NCBI RefSeq assembly: GCF_002282895.1
Contig: NZ_NRRB01000006.1
Coordinates: 164,356 to 228,355 of the forward strand
DNA: 64,000 nucleotides
Direction: 5' to 3'
DNA from: Paraferrimonas haliotis
Lineage (GTDB): Bacteria; Pseudomonadota; Gammaproteobacteria; Enterobacterales; Shewanellaceae
The position numbers and the translations under genes are program-made. The notes beneath the pieces were generated by a model. That model did no database searches. It was not told the origin of the DNA and saw only the letters and a program-made list of their open reading frames with translations. Positions 37,254 to 46,141 of the stretch are shown in pieces. The stretch's first letter is position 1. Each line of letters begins with the position of its first letter.

Positions 37254-37523
37254 TTATAAGCCCAGCCCTAGTTTTGATTTTAATGATTGTTTACGTGATT
37301 CTGCTTTGGGTTCTGGCGCTGTACTCACAGAAGTAATTTCAACTTCTGGAGCATGGCCATCCACCGGTACAGATGCCGTGGATAGATTGGGTTGGCTCAT
37401 GTGAATTAACCCAAAGGTGGCCAGCATCCGCAGACGCTCAGCGCGTTCTCGTGGCGGCGTCTTTTCCAATTCTTTGAGCAGTTCAGGGTGGCTCCCTGGG
37501 GGAATGTTGACGACAACTCTCAT
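37254..37523 (-). CDS. srpR: SrpR-like partner of the ParM-type ATPase
   Basis: An 89-residue basic protein with a short helical N-terminus (MRVVVNIPPGSHPELLKELE) and a disordered, Lys-rich tail. It lies between the ParM-like gene and int, as in SXT/R391 where a small adaptor links the actin-like filament to DNA. Symbol given from position. Confidence 0.65.
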   Translation of the reverse strand: MRVVVNIPPGSHPELLKELEKTPPRERAERLRMLATFGLIHMSQPNLSTASVPVDGHAPEVEITSVSTAPEPKAESRKQSLKSKLGLGL

Positions 37524-37525
37524 AA

Positions 37526-38500
37526 TCAGGCCCCATAAAACCAGAAGCCTCGGACGTTCGCCAAAACAGACTGTTCCGGCACGATGATCTTGCTTCGTGA
37601 AAAAATCTCCTTGGCCGCTTCCTTATAAGCCAAGGCTCCACCTCCGGCGATCAATACCAAGTCCGCATTAATGCTTTCGTCGCGCATAGATTGGCGCATG
37701 GCTGTAAGAGCGACAGGCGCTACCTTTTTCATGGCAGCATTCAGATAAGGTGAAATATCGACTTTTTCTCCAAATAGCAGGACCTGCAAGTCGCCTGTTC
37801 TCATGGCTTTTTCAAGTCGATCCATTCCTACTTTGGCACCGTGATCTTCTGAAATCAGCTTATCAATGGTTTCCAGTAGCACGGACATTGCCTGAAGGCT
37901 GGTTCCTGAAGAGCTGTAACGAATTTCTCCGGCCTCAAGAGCAACCCAATCAACAGAAAAGAAGCCGGGGTCTATGACGACGACGCGACCTTCTTCAATT
38001 AAGCCCAAATCACCACCTGTTTGAACCAGATCCATATAGGCACCGGCAGGCTGCGGCAGCACTTTGACGTCATGAACGGTGATGCTGCGCTTAGGCGTCA
38101 CTTGATGAACACCTTTTAAACGCTTCACAAGGTCAGACTTACGTTGTGGTTCATGAAACTGGGAAACCGGTAATCCAGTGACAACCAAATCGATGGACTC
38201 TGTTTCAGCCATTAACAAGGCGGCATGAAAAAGCGCCCTATAGGTTTTTGTGGTGGGATATTCCGGGTGGAGCTCTCGTTCCCAGCCTTGAAGGCGTCCA
38301 GCAGGAACACCAGCGGCCCAGCGCTCATTATCGACAGATACATACAAACAAGTGTCATCATCGCCTCCACCGATACGCTCTGGCATACGATCCGCAGGAC
38401 CGGCACCCGCAGGTAGAATAATGGTTTTCGGTTCACTACCTGATTGGCCAATTGCCAGCTTCAGGTTTGAGTAACCGATATCTACGCCTAGTACAAACAT
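37526..38500 (-). CDS. srpM: SrpM, ParM/StbA-type actin-like partition ATPase
   Basis: About 324 residues from ATG 38500 (AGGAG 6 bases upstream). Actin-fold motifs: phosphate 1 GVDIGYSNLK, phosphate 2 VVIDPGFFSVDW, adenosine loop LIAGGGALAY. It should polymerise and push apart copies of the excised circular element. Two bases separate it from srpR. Repeats upstream may be the centromere. Confidence 0.85.
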   Translation of the reverse strand: MFVLGVDIGYSNLKLAIGQSGSEPKTIILPAGAGPADRMPERIGGGDDDTCLYVSVDNERWAAGVPAGRLQGWERELHPEYPTTKTYRALFHAALLMAETESIDLVVTGLPVSQFHEPQRKSDLVKRLKGVHQVTPKRSITVHDVKVLPQPAGAYMDLVQTGGDLGLIEEGRVVVIDPGFFSVDWVALEAGEIRYSSSGTSLQAMSVLLETIDKLISEDHGAKVGMDRLEKAMRTGDLQVLLFGEKVDISPYLNAAMKKVAPVALTAMRQSMRDESINADLVLIAGGGALAYKEAAKEIFSRSKIIVPEQSVLANVRGFWFYGA

Positions 38501-38520
38501 ACTTATCTCCTGTGCACTCA

Positions 38521-38628
38521 AAGTGCTCTAACGGTTTTCAATCAACCGCACTGGTCACGCTTGGGCTTTTCCAAGTGCTCTGGCGGTTCACTCAAATGTC
38601 ATTATCAGGATTCGGTGCACTGGCGGTG
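38521..38628. repeat. Iterons upstream of srpM (candidate partition centromere)
   Basis: AAGTGCTCTAACGGTT (38521-38536) and AAGTGCTCTGGCGGTT (38573-38588) match at 14 of 16 bases; GGTGCACTGGCGGTG (38614-38628) is a third, weaker copy. Such iterons next to a ParM-type gene are usual for the site bound by the small adaptor protein and for autoregulation. Confidence 0.6.
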
Positions 38629-38727
38629 GGCAGAAAGGTGACAAATCCTTTCATCTATCTGCCTATTGCATTTTCGCAAAAGTATGAGAATAGGCTCTGC
38701 TTGGCGGCTGGTGACCTAGCCAAAAAA

Positions 38728-38958
38728 ATCGAGACGCCAAACGTCGTTTGCATTCTGGCCTGAACTTGCCAAACGGTTTGTATCTTCATGGCGATACGTC
38801 TTTTTAGGTGTTTTTAAGTGAAATCGGCCTGTATCCCTTGTCAGGTATGGGATTGCGCGAGTTGATTTATATCGAGACGCCAAACAGTGATTGTTACGGC
38901 AGTTTTACGTTTGGCGTTTCGATCCAAAAGCCAAACGGATAGTGGTTTTGGCTTTTGG
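38728..38958. other. Candidate origin of transfer (oriT)
   Basis: Between srpM and mobI, the place reported for SXT/R391 oriT. It holds ATCGAGACGCCAAACG (38728-38743), repeated at 38871-38886 and inverted at 38908-38923 with one mismatch; CAAAC-G-GTTTG (38770-38780); and a perfect 12-bp inverted repeat CCAAAAGCCAAA/TTTGGCTTTTGG (38924-38935, 38947-38958). There is no open gene here. Confidence 0.7.
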
Positions 38959-38964
38959 GGTTAA

Positions 38965-39408
38965 TTGGGTGAGGAAATTGGTTTGGTAGAAATCGTCAAT
39001 GAACAATGGAAAGCAGAGGTATCAGATTTACTTCAGCAAGAAACGGACAGGCTAAAAGCACTGGCAAGAGCTGAAGTTGATGACTTTTGGGTTACCCATT
39101 ACAAGGTTCGAGAGAATGAGCCCTTTAAAGATTGGGGCCTGCTTGGTGTCCGTATCAGAGACTTTAAGTATGGCTTTGGCATAGAGTGGTACATCAACAG
39201 TTTTCACGGTCAACGAGGCAAGCGCGTGGTCTTTAGTAAGGGACTGCGTATTTCAAAGACGAAGCTGAGATACGCATTTTTGGACTGCCAAGGTTTGGCC
39301 AAAGAATGGGAGCTAGCGCTGGCCATGGAGAAAGAGGAATTCTTCAGTGATATTCGACGCCAAGTTGATAAGCTCAACATGCTGCGTCGCAGAGTGAATG
39401 CCTACTGA
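38965..39408 (+). CDS. mobI: MobI, conjugative mobilization protein
   Basis: About 147 residues, helical and charged (EVSDLLQQETDRLKALARAEVDDFWVTHYKVRENEPF). It is recognised chiefly by place: next to oriT, between srpM and rumB, as in SXT/R391, where MobI is needed for transfer. The start is uncertain: TTG 38965, or TTG 38983, which has GAGG 8 bases upstream. Confidence 0.75.
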   Translation: MGEEIGLVEIVNEQWKAEVSDLLQQETDRLKALARAEVDDFWVTHYKVRENEPFKDWGLLGVRIRDFKYGFGIEWYINSFHGQRGKRVVFSKGLRISKTKLRYAFLDCQGLAKEWELALAMEKEEFFSDIRRQVDKLNMLRRRVNAY

Positions 39409-39418
39409 ATTATCGGCG

Positions 39419-40096
39419 CTACTTCACTCGCGGTAACTGGTCCCAGCGTGTTGTGTAAGCGGGAGACAAATGCTCTCGCTTCATTGACCAATCTTTCTTC
39501 GTACCTTGTCCAGCAAAGAAAACCTTTCCGGCACCGCTTTGATTAATAGTGTCCAATACAGACATCAGCTGCTGGCTATTAGAGCGGGTCGATACGTCAT
39601 CGAATAGTCCTGGTTGAAACATGCCAGGATCGTAAAAGTCAGACAGCATGACGCCCGCTTTGGCATAACGAAAACCATCCTTCCAAATCCGCTTGAGTAA
39701 GTGATTGGCCAGCTCGATAAAATCCCGCGTATCGCAACTGGGGATCAGCAACTCACCCGATGCAGAGTTGCTGTACTGCGGCTCGTTGTCCTTAAAGGGG
39801 CTGGTTCGTATAAACACGGTCAGCACTTTGGCTTGCTGCTGTTCTTTGCGAAGCTTCTCAGTGGCACGGGTTGCGTATTCGCATACGGCTTCACGTAACA
39901 ATTCAAAGTGCGTCACTTTTACGCCAAATGAACGGCTACAGACGATTTGTTTCTTAATTGGCGGGATCTCTTCAAGTTCAATGCACGACTCACCATTGAG
40001 CTCTCTGACGGTTCTCTCTAAAACCACCGAAAACTGGTCTCTGATGGCTCTAGGTGAGGCATTGGCTAGATCTAAGGCTGTGGTGATACCTAACTT
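39419..40096 (-). pseudogene. rumB: rumB, 3' part (UmuC-like polymerase V subunit)
   Basis: The C-terminal ~226 residues of a UmuC/RumB protein, from LGITTALDLANASPRAIRDQ to the stop. It carries the little-finger domain and the C-terminal clamp-binding segment (MFQPGLFDD). Homology ends abruptly at ~40096 inside KLGITT; upstream sequence is unrelated. The middle of the gene is at 62577-62945 on the same strand. The protein is therefore inactivated by insertion. Confidence 0.9.
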
Positions 40097-40134
40097 ATAG
40101 GGCATTATCTGTCTGTGCGCATGAAAATTATTCT

Positions 40135-40211
40135 GAGGGTGTAGCTCAACAGGATAGAGCAACGGCCTTCTAAGCCGTAGGTTTAGGGTTCAAGTCCCTA
40201 CATCCTCGCCA
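40135..40211 (+). tRNA. tRNA-Arg (anticodon UCU)
   Basis: A complete 77-base cloverleaf including the encoded CCA. Acceptor GAGGGTG/CATCCTC (with one G-U pair); D arm GCTC/GAGC; anticodon stem ACGGC/GCCGT with loop CTTCTAA, so anticodon TCT; T arm TAGGG-TTCAAGT-CCCTA. It reads AGA codons. It lies 38 bases from the rumB junction, at the very edge of the insertion, so it has been moved with the element. Confidence 0.95.
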
Positions 40212-40236
40212 TAACACTAGTAAATACAGTGCTTTG

Positions 40237-40270
40237 AAACCGTCACATCTGGGTGTGTGACGGTTTTTTT
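40237..40270 (+). terminator. Terminator after tRNA-Arg
   Basis: Perfect 11-bp stem AAACCGTCACA/TGTGACGGTTT with an eight-base loop, ending in a T-run (40264-40270). Confidence 0.9.
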
Positions 40271-40350
40271 GTTTACCTGATATTTACATGTGCACACAAG
40301 CGCACTAGGATATGTAGCTAAATAGGCAAACATATGGATGTGCGCACGTA

Positions 40351-41727
40351 ATGGGTCTAAAAAAGATTAAGGTTCAGCTCGCGACGGGTAAGTCTTCATT
40401 TGCTTTACTGGATTCTGAACACGGACTCGTTGAGCCCTATGGCACCTACATGGATCAGTTAAGCCTTAGCGGTGTCCCCGCCAACACTCTTGAAGCCAAG
40501 GCAAGCGATCTGAAGATATTTTTCGAATATCTAGCAGCCTTCAGTAACGCTGAGGAGGTTGCTGCTGCACTCCCCAATCTAGACAGGAACTTTCTGTCAA
40601 CAGTGATACTAGACTTCCCCAATTACCTGATCTTTGGGAACAAGAACTCTGCCGTTCCTGTAGCCTGGTTTGCAGCAACTAAAAACAACAGAATACCTAT
40701 CGCCACTACTTCCAGCAATCGAGTAAAGTCCACCGTTAACGGCCTCCTCAAGGACTCCGCTTTGTTTCATTCAAGCCTTCAGTCAATGAAGGCACAGGGC
40801 ATTGTTAACATCGATGTATCAGCAGAAAACCTGTTTGATGAATTGCTACAAAGGAAAGAATTGAGTCGCGCAGAGCGTCAAGCAATGATGAGTCGCTCTG
40901 TATTGGCAGGAGTTATAATGGGCGGTGCTAAATATAGCGACTCTTCCCTGTTCAAATCACGGGTCAGGACTGGTATCAGCAAGGGTACGGGCGCCTATGT
41001 TGACAAGGCCCTAACTAGCGTAGAGGCCATTCAGGTGCTGGATGAAGCCAAGTGCTACCGGGATCGTTGTTACTGGTCTTTTCTGTTGGGGACAGGAGCA
41101 AGACCCAATGAAGGCTTGACACTCTTACAACAGGATGTGGATCCCATCTCATCCACCGTGCGTTTGGTAGACCCTGCTACCAGGCCTTTGGAATATGTAT
41201 CCCTATCCAACCCTGAAAATGCCTCCCACAAAGGGCGTGAAGTAGAGGAAGTCTACTTTATCGAACCATTTAGAACGTACTTTTTTGAAAGCCTCCAAAA
41301 GTATTTACAACATGAGCGGAAACCCTTCTCATGTGACCACAACTTTCTGTTTATCCACCTTAAGGGTCCCAATAAGGGAAAACCCCAAATTGATGGGGAT
41401 ATGAAAACGCAGCGCAAAGCATTCAAGGACGCCCTTCGTGCTTGCGGTGGCGAAACCAAGAAAGCACTTCATGCATGCAGGCATTTTTACGGAGTTTACT
41501 GTCGGAACTTCATTCCGCTGGGTAACGATCGGTTCGGGTTCAACGAAAATACTGTGCAATTAATGATGGGGCACAAAAAAACTGAATCGACCCAGGTGTA
41601 CACCCTTCCGCCTAGCTATCTATTGAAAGCCAAACTAGACCATGTCAACAGGCTAATCGAAGAGCAAGGGATTAGCTTTGATGCGAACAAAGAGATGAAA
41701 CTGTTTGATAACAGAAGAGGGCTTTAG
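40351..41727 (+). CDS. Tyrosine recombinase (IntA/GmtY-like)
   Basis: A 458-residue integrase-like protein. N-terminal core-binding region ~residues 10-140; catalytic residues visible in the C-terminal half: Arg in GTGARPNEGLTLL, His-x-x-Arg in LHACRHFYGVY, GH in LMMGHKKTES, nucleophile Tyr in TQVYTLP. First gene of a tightly packed plus-strand set of six, all overlapping or within 4 bases. The order resembles the intA-tfp-intB-srap core of strand-biased circularising elements (SEs) and the Gamma-Mobile-Trio; assignment is by architecture. Confidence 0.85.
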   Translation: MGLKKIKVQLATGKSSFALLDSEHGLVEPYGTYMDQLSLSGVPANTLEAKASDLKIFFEYLAAFSNAEEVAAALPNLDRNFLSTVILDFPNYLIFGNKNSAVPVAWFAATKNNRIPIATTSSNRVKSTVNGLLKDSALFHSSLQSMKAQGIVNIDVSAENLFDELLQRKELSRAERQAMMSRSVLAGVIMGGAKYSDSSLFKSRVRTGISKGTGAYVDKALTSVEAIQVLDEAKCYRDRCYWSFLLGTGARPNEGLTLLQQDVDPISSTVRLVDPATRPLEYVSLSNPENASHKGREVEEVYFIEPFRTYFFESLQKYLQHERKPFSCDHNFLFIHLKGPNKGKPQIDGDMKTQRKAFKDALRACGGETKKALHACRHFYGVYCRNFIPLGNDRFGFNENTVQLMMGHKKTESTQVYTLPPSYLLKAKLDHVNRLIEEQGISFDANKEMKLFDNRRGL

Positions 41728-41731
41728 TCAT

Positions 41732-42316
41732 ATGACTGGTTATTCACAAAGTGACCTAAATCTCTGTATCACTTCCTTTGTTGAGGATCTTACTCTCCTG
41801 TGCCAGAAAAACCGGGGCAGAGGCTATCACCCTACCATTACCAAATCTGACCTGTTATTAACTCAATTTCCATGGACAGGTGATCTAGTCGAAAAAATTA
41901 TCAGGTCATGTGATAACCCAAGCATTTTCAAGGGTTGGTTTTATGATGAAGCAAAGCGGCACCTTGATTGCCCCCTTAGTTCACAGGACCTCGGTCAGTT
42001 CAGGGTGATATTCTGTGCACTGATATCAAGTGCTGCTATGAAAAAAATCATCCGAATCAGAGAGAGCTTTCTCTGGAAAGAATCCCATTGGATAGAAGGT
42101 GTCGAGAGCAATTCTCCTCTCAAGCACTTATTCAATCCGCTAGGGGTTCAATTTCTATTCCACCGCACAGCTTTGAATCGCGAGAAGGGGGAGAATGCCG
42201 GGGTGGAGTTGTGGGATAGTGTCAGTGCTAAGAGTATAAATTACAAAACTCTCAATCGAACCTGTTTGTTGCTAGCCGACATGGTTTGCTGTTATGGCGT
42301 GTCGACCCCAAAATGA
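41732..42316 (+). CDS. Unknown protein between two recombinases (Tfp-like position)
   Basis: About 195 residues from ATG 41732, with AGAGGG 13 bases upstream; the open frame reaches 41705. No known domain seen; it is mixed helical, with charged C-terminal half (SFLWKESHWIEGVE). It stands between the two recombinases, the position of the tfp gene in SEs. It overlaps the large recombinase gene by 23 bases. Confidence 0.6.
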   Translation: MTGYSQSDLNLCITSFVEDLTLLCQKNRGRGYHPTITKSDLLLTQFPWTGDLVEKIIRSCDNPSIFKGWFYDEAKRHLDCPLSSQDLGQFRVIFCALISSAAMKKIIRIRESFLWKESHWIEGVESNSPLKHLFNPLGVQFLFHRTALNREKGENAGVELWDSVSAKSINYKTLNRTCLLLADMVCCYGVSTPK

Positions 42317-45065
42317 ACTCTCGCCTAAACACCTGAGCGATTTCCTTGCAGACCGAAGGGCCGCGCATCCTTCTACAGGCCTAAGTTGGCGCCCTGTTAT
42401 AGAAAGACTGATTGTTTGTGGTCTCCTTGACAAAGACTTCGCCAAGGAGGTGGTAACCGCACCACAGAAGAAATTGAGTAGAGCGGATAATAAGAAATAT
42501 CACTATTTGGTTCTGCGAAACAATCAAGCCGCACGTTTGTCAGGAATCAATGATGAAGACATTACCGTATATGAGAAAATTGCACCGCCTAAGACATTCT
42601 TTATTGGCGAGTACAGCTCAGTTTATGGGCGTAGGACTGAATTTAGCCCAGCCTCACTTAATGAGAACTCATTGTGGCGCTCCAGCCAACTAGACTTCGT
42701 AAGCGTAGAAAACTGCGAGAAATCCACTTCAAAGTATCGGGCGCAATCACTGCAACTCTTGAACTTTTACCTATTTGACTATCTACCGTGGTTTTTTGAA
42801 AACCATGACTCAGTATTTGAATACCCGTCAACTCCTAGCACGTTCTTACCGCATGTGTTTGTGACCAAAAGCGTCGTCATGGATAACTTGATTGATGGAG
42901 ATGACAGTAAAAAGGTTTACCCCTGTAGTTTTGGTTTGTTCCTACAAAAGGTTATTGAGTCAAACAAGACTCTGAAAGAGCCCGGCAACACTGTGCGAGA
43001 AGCCCTTGCGGTCTCACGTCGCTATTTTGACTTTATCATCACTCGCTATGCGCATGTTGATGGGCTGGATGTATCCGTCAACCCGTTAGCTCTAAGCAAG
43101 AAGTACCTCGGAAAGAGACGAAGTAAAACTGCCAAAGCGACATTTCCCATAATTTACTGGATTCAATTCCGTATGTTTATGAAGGAGTACACAAAGGCAA
43201 CTCTAGTAAAATCTGCAAGAATCATTCTTGCAGAACTTGAGGGAGAAAGAGGTGTGGATGGTGTTGATGACGAAGCCAGACGCCTGAAGCGAAAATTGGA
43301 AGAATTTTTGAAATTGCCAGGTTTCGAACATCTAAAAAACACAAACCAGCTTAGTTTGGATGCAAGTTCGCCTGTGAATGTTAACGTAAATATAGCCCTG
43401 AACGATAAGTTTAAATTTAACATTCAGGACGTAGAGATCCCAGGTGATTACCCTAGAGTAAAGACAATTCTTCTTCCAGGATCGCTTAAGAAGATAGACA
43501 TACCCAATTATATGAACGCATTGATAATATGCGTGCAATCTTATGCTGGCCAGCGATCTTCTAATGCTGGGTGGATCGATACAGATAACTTTGATGAACA
43601 CTACGCTTTTACCAATCAAGGGAATGGCTCTGGAGTGGTCCCATTAAGAATCGCAACAGACAAAGTTAATCCCAATGGCCTTGAGAGCCAAATTAGGGAA
43701 GAGGTGATGTGGATGTTGCAGTTTGCCCGAGAGCTACGCTCCTGCAACCAGGACCCAAGCTACACAAACCCTATCCCCTATCAAAGCAACCCAAAATCAC
43801 CAAAAGGTTACTTCAAGCCTCTACTTCAGCTTACGCCTCAGAACAAAGATATCCATACCAATATGGCAATGTTCTTAATACCTTTTGAGGATATGCTCTG
43901 TGAGAACAAGGTGGAATTTGACACCATGCTAATGTGGACTCCACACAGGAGTAGCCCTCAAACTCACGTCGTCCAACGAGATAAAGGCGAAGTATCTGAC
44001 GACTCTGAATTTAAAATATTCTATCCAGAATCTGGCAGTATTCCCGATGTAAACCAGGCAATTCCATTTACTGCATTGCGGCCAAAGACACTCATCACTC
44101 CGCACAGTCTTCGTGCCCAGTTAGCAAAAGTTATCAACTTAATGACTGATGATAAAGAGCTAGTTCGCCTTTATACAGGACAAACAGATACTGTTATCGA
44201 TTATTACACCAAGCCTACCTCTAAGGATGAAGTTGAAATAAAAGAACTGGCATCAGATGCTGATAACGTCGCTAACATCCTAGAGGGGCAAATAAATAAG
44301 GAAGACTTAGAGTCTTCTATCGAAAATCGTGGCTATATACCTGGGTTTAGCATGGATCCAACAGCACTGAAGATGCTTCATGAAAAAGGCGGCGTAGGAA
44401 TCGCTCTAAACTACACGCATATCTGCCCCCATGATAATAGCTGCCCTCAAGAAATTGTCGAAACCATTGGTAGGCACAACTGCTATAAGTGTCCACGGGC
44501 CTGCATGTGCACTCATCATCGGGTCGCAATCGGTGTCAAAATAAGGCAGCTGGCGGATGAGCTATCCTGCATACACCAGATGCTTAAAGATAATCTTAGC
44601 GATCAGGAGAAGCTTGAGTTGCATTCAAGATTAGAAGAGTTGTACTGCCAAATTAGCCACTGGAAGGTCCGGAAAGACTTTATTGATGCAAACCCTGAAA
44701 AGTTTGTCGTCGGTGACAACGCTGTTGCTGAGTACGGAAAAATTCAGATGGATAGCTTTGCAAAGGATATTTGGGCCAGAATGGTGGAGGCTAATGGAGC
44801 CCCGTCATTACAAAGCCATAAGTTAAAGATGATGGCCGCAAAAGTATCCATGACTCTAAAAGCAAACATGAATAGAAATAAGCCTCTTTTAGGCCATTCC
44901 AAACTTGATGAAATAGATTTGAATCCAGTCAAGAACGTAGTTTCGCAGTTAAATATGTTAGCCTCACTCAGAAATGTGCCGCCAGAGGCCTTGCTTGAAA
45001 CTGCTCAACATGAACTCGCCAAGTTGGAAGAGAATCTGGCCTGTGAATTACGCTTGGTGGAGTAA
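42294..45065 (+). CDS. Large tyrosine recombinase with zinc-finger-like tail (IntB/GmtZ-like)
   Basis: A 923-residue protein. Catalytic features in the second half: Arg in SYAGQRSSNAGWID, His-x-x-Arg in ITPHSLRAQLAKV, YTGQTDTVIDYYTK with the candidate nucleophile Tyr. After it, at about residues 715-745, are clustered cysteines and histidines (CPHDNSCPQE, then CYKCPRACMCTHH) that could bind zinc. A charged helical tail follows. The long N-terminal ~450 residues are unrecognised. It pairs with the 458-residue recombinase; two different recombinases acting together are typical of Tn554-, SE- and GMT-like elements. Confidence 0.8.
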   Translation: MACRPQNELSPKHLSDFLADRRAAHPSTGLSWRPVIERLIVCGLLDKDFAKEVVTAPQKKLSRADNKKYHYLVLRNNQAARLSGINDEDITVYEKIAPPKTFFIGEYSSVYGRRTEFSPASLNENSLWRSSQLDFVSVENCEKSTSKYRAQSLQLLNFYLFDYLPWFFENHDSVFEYPSTPSTFLPHVFVTKSVVMDNLIDGDDSKKVYPCSFGLFLQKVIESNKTLKEPGNTVREALAVSRRYFDFIITRYAHVDGLDVSVNPLALSKKYLGKRRSKTAKATFPIIYWIQFRMFMKEYTKATLVKSARIILAELEGERGVDGVDDEARRLKRKLEEFLKLPGFEHLKNTNQLSLDASSPVNVNVNIALNDKFKFNIQDVEIPGDYPRVKTILLPGSLKKIDIPNYMNALIICVQSYAGQRSSNAGWIDTDNFDEHYAFTNQGNGSGVVPLRIATDKVNPNGLESQIREEVMWMLQFARELRSCNQDPSYTNPIPYQSNPKSPKGYFKPLLQLTPQNKDIHTNMAMFLIPFEDMLCENKVEFDTMLMWTPHRSSPQTHVVQRDKGEVSDDSEFKIFYPESGSIPDVNQAIPFTALRPKTLITPHSLRAQLAKVINLMTDDKELVRLYTGQTDTVIDYYTKPTSKDEVEIKELASDADNVANILEGQINKEDLESSIENRGYIPGFSMDPTALKMLHEKGGVGIALNYTHICPHDNSCPQEIVETIGRHNCYKCPRACMCTHHRVAIGVKIRQLADELSCIHQMLKDNLSDQEKLELHSRLEELYCQISHWKVRKDFIDANPEKFVVGDNAVAEYGKIQMDSFAKDIWARMVEANGAPSLQSHKLKMMAAKVSMTLKANMNRNKPLLGHSKLDEIDLNPVKNVVSQLNMLASLRNVPPEALLETAQHELAKLEENLACELRLVE

Positions 45066-45068
45066 ATA

Positions 45069-45689
45069 ATGGATAGAACACACATCAGGGTAAAGGCCCT
45101 TAAAGACAGTAAGGCTCAACTCGTAGCCGAACGCGCAACGAATATAAAGGCATTGCTAAAGCAATGTGAGGGTACTGAGTTTGCCAATGTCAGCGTCCTC
45201 AGTAACCACCTTTCACAGATGTACCTCATAGAGCACAGCGATGTAATTAACCCTGCTACTCTTCGGCGAAACAAAGTATATCGTCCACTGCTTGATAACT
45301 TTCTTAAGGGAAAGAAGAAGATCCTGAATGATAACGCCTTGATGCAAGAGCAGGTCTTGCTTTCTGGGTTAGAGATAGCTGACTTGAAGCGAGAAAATAG
45401 GCAGTTACTAGAAAGACTGGCAGAAGCGTATAGCGCCACTAAACAACTGGAATTGAAGAACCTAGAGATGAGGTCTCATGGTCACAATGAGGCAGGTGCC
45501 AACCCAGACGTGGAGTCGCTGCTTCTTGCCCTCTACAAGGTCGTAAGCCAGGTTGAATACTTCACGCTGCATAAGGACAAAATAACTAACGACGCTGAGT
45601 TCTCTGAGGACCAAGCTATTGTGCTGACCAAGGATGAATGCCCGCCATTTTTCGACTGGATGCAGTCACAGGGCAAGGAGGCCATATGA
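45069..45689 (+). CDS. Coiled-coil protein, TnpC/GmtX-like
   Basis: A 206-residue protein: N-terminal helical DNA-binding-like part (SKAQLVAERATNIKALLKQCEG) then a coiled coil (~90-140, ADLKRENRQLLERLAEAYSATKQLELKN). Small coiled-coil accessory proteins follow the recombinases in Tn554-like and GMT-like elements. It begins 3 bases after the large recombinase and overlaps the next gene as ATGA. Confidence 0.6.
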   Translation: MDRTHIRVKALKDSKAQLVAERATNIKALLKQCEGTEFANVSVLSNHLSQMYLIEHSDVINPATLRRNKVYRPLLDNFLKGKKKILNDNALMQEQVLLSGLEIADLKRENRQLLERLAEAYSATKQLELKNLEMRSHGHNEAGANPDVESLLLALYKVVSQVEYFTLHKDKITNDAEFSEDQAIVLTKDECPPFFDWMQSQGKEAI

Positions 45690-46141
45690 GTCAGGCTAAG
45701 GGAAGCGTCAATGTAAGTCTCATGGAGGCGTTTATCGCCGAAAGGAATGCCAATGGTGACTGGGATGACTTTATAGGCAGGAACAAGCGCCAGCTTAACG
45801 TGACCAGGGTTGCTGAGTATGCGGGCCTAGTAAATCGCAAGGTCATTTCAGGAAAGAATGCTAATCCTACCGTTAGCAAGCTCTTCCACGAAGCTGAAGA
45901 GATGCTGAGGGAGCAAGGCTACTTCAAAGAGGACACTCGAACAGATAGCGAGAAGGCTAACGATGAGCAAAAGAGTATGGGGGACGCTATTGCTGCAAGC
46001 CGTGCCAAGGTCACATCCGAGTCCAACGCAGCACTACAACAAGAAAACTTCGACCTGAAACAGAAAAACAAAGAGCTGTTGGATAAACTCGAAAAGCTCC
46101 AAGCCATTGAAAGTTACATGGAGCGAACTGGACGATGGTGA
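45686..46141 (+). CDS. Second coiled-coil accessory protein
   Basis: A 151-residue protein from the ATG of the ATGA overlap. Residues ~30-65 look like a helix-turn-helix (LNVTRVAEYAGLVNRKVISG); residues ~110-145 form a coiled coil (ALQQENFDLKQKNKELLDKLEKL). Architecture mirrors the preceding gene and the 176-residue protein at 48663, suggesting one broad family. Overlaps the helicase gene by 7 bases. Confidence 0.65.
   Translation: MSQAKGSVNVSLMEAFIAERNANGDWDDFIGRNKRQLNVTRVAEYAGLVNRKVISGKNANPTVSKLFHEAEEMLREQGYFKEDTRTDSEKANDEQKSMGDAIAASRAKVTSESNAALQQENFDLKQKNKELLDKLEKLQAIESYMERTGRW

Larger units (their letters stand above)
40115..40347. repeat. Repeated GTGCRCAY sites around the tRNA and recombinase start
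   Basis: GTGCGCAT at 40115-40122, GTGCACAC at 40290-40297 and GTGCGCAC at 40340-40347; the last two are exactly 50 bases apart and end 3 bases before the recombinase ATG. They may be recombinase-binding or autoregulatory sites. Confidence 0.4.
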
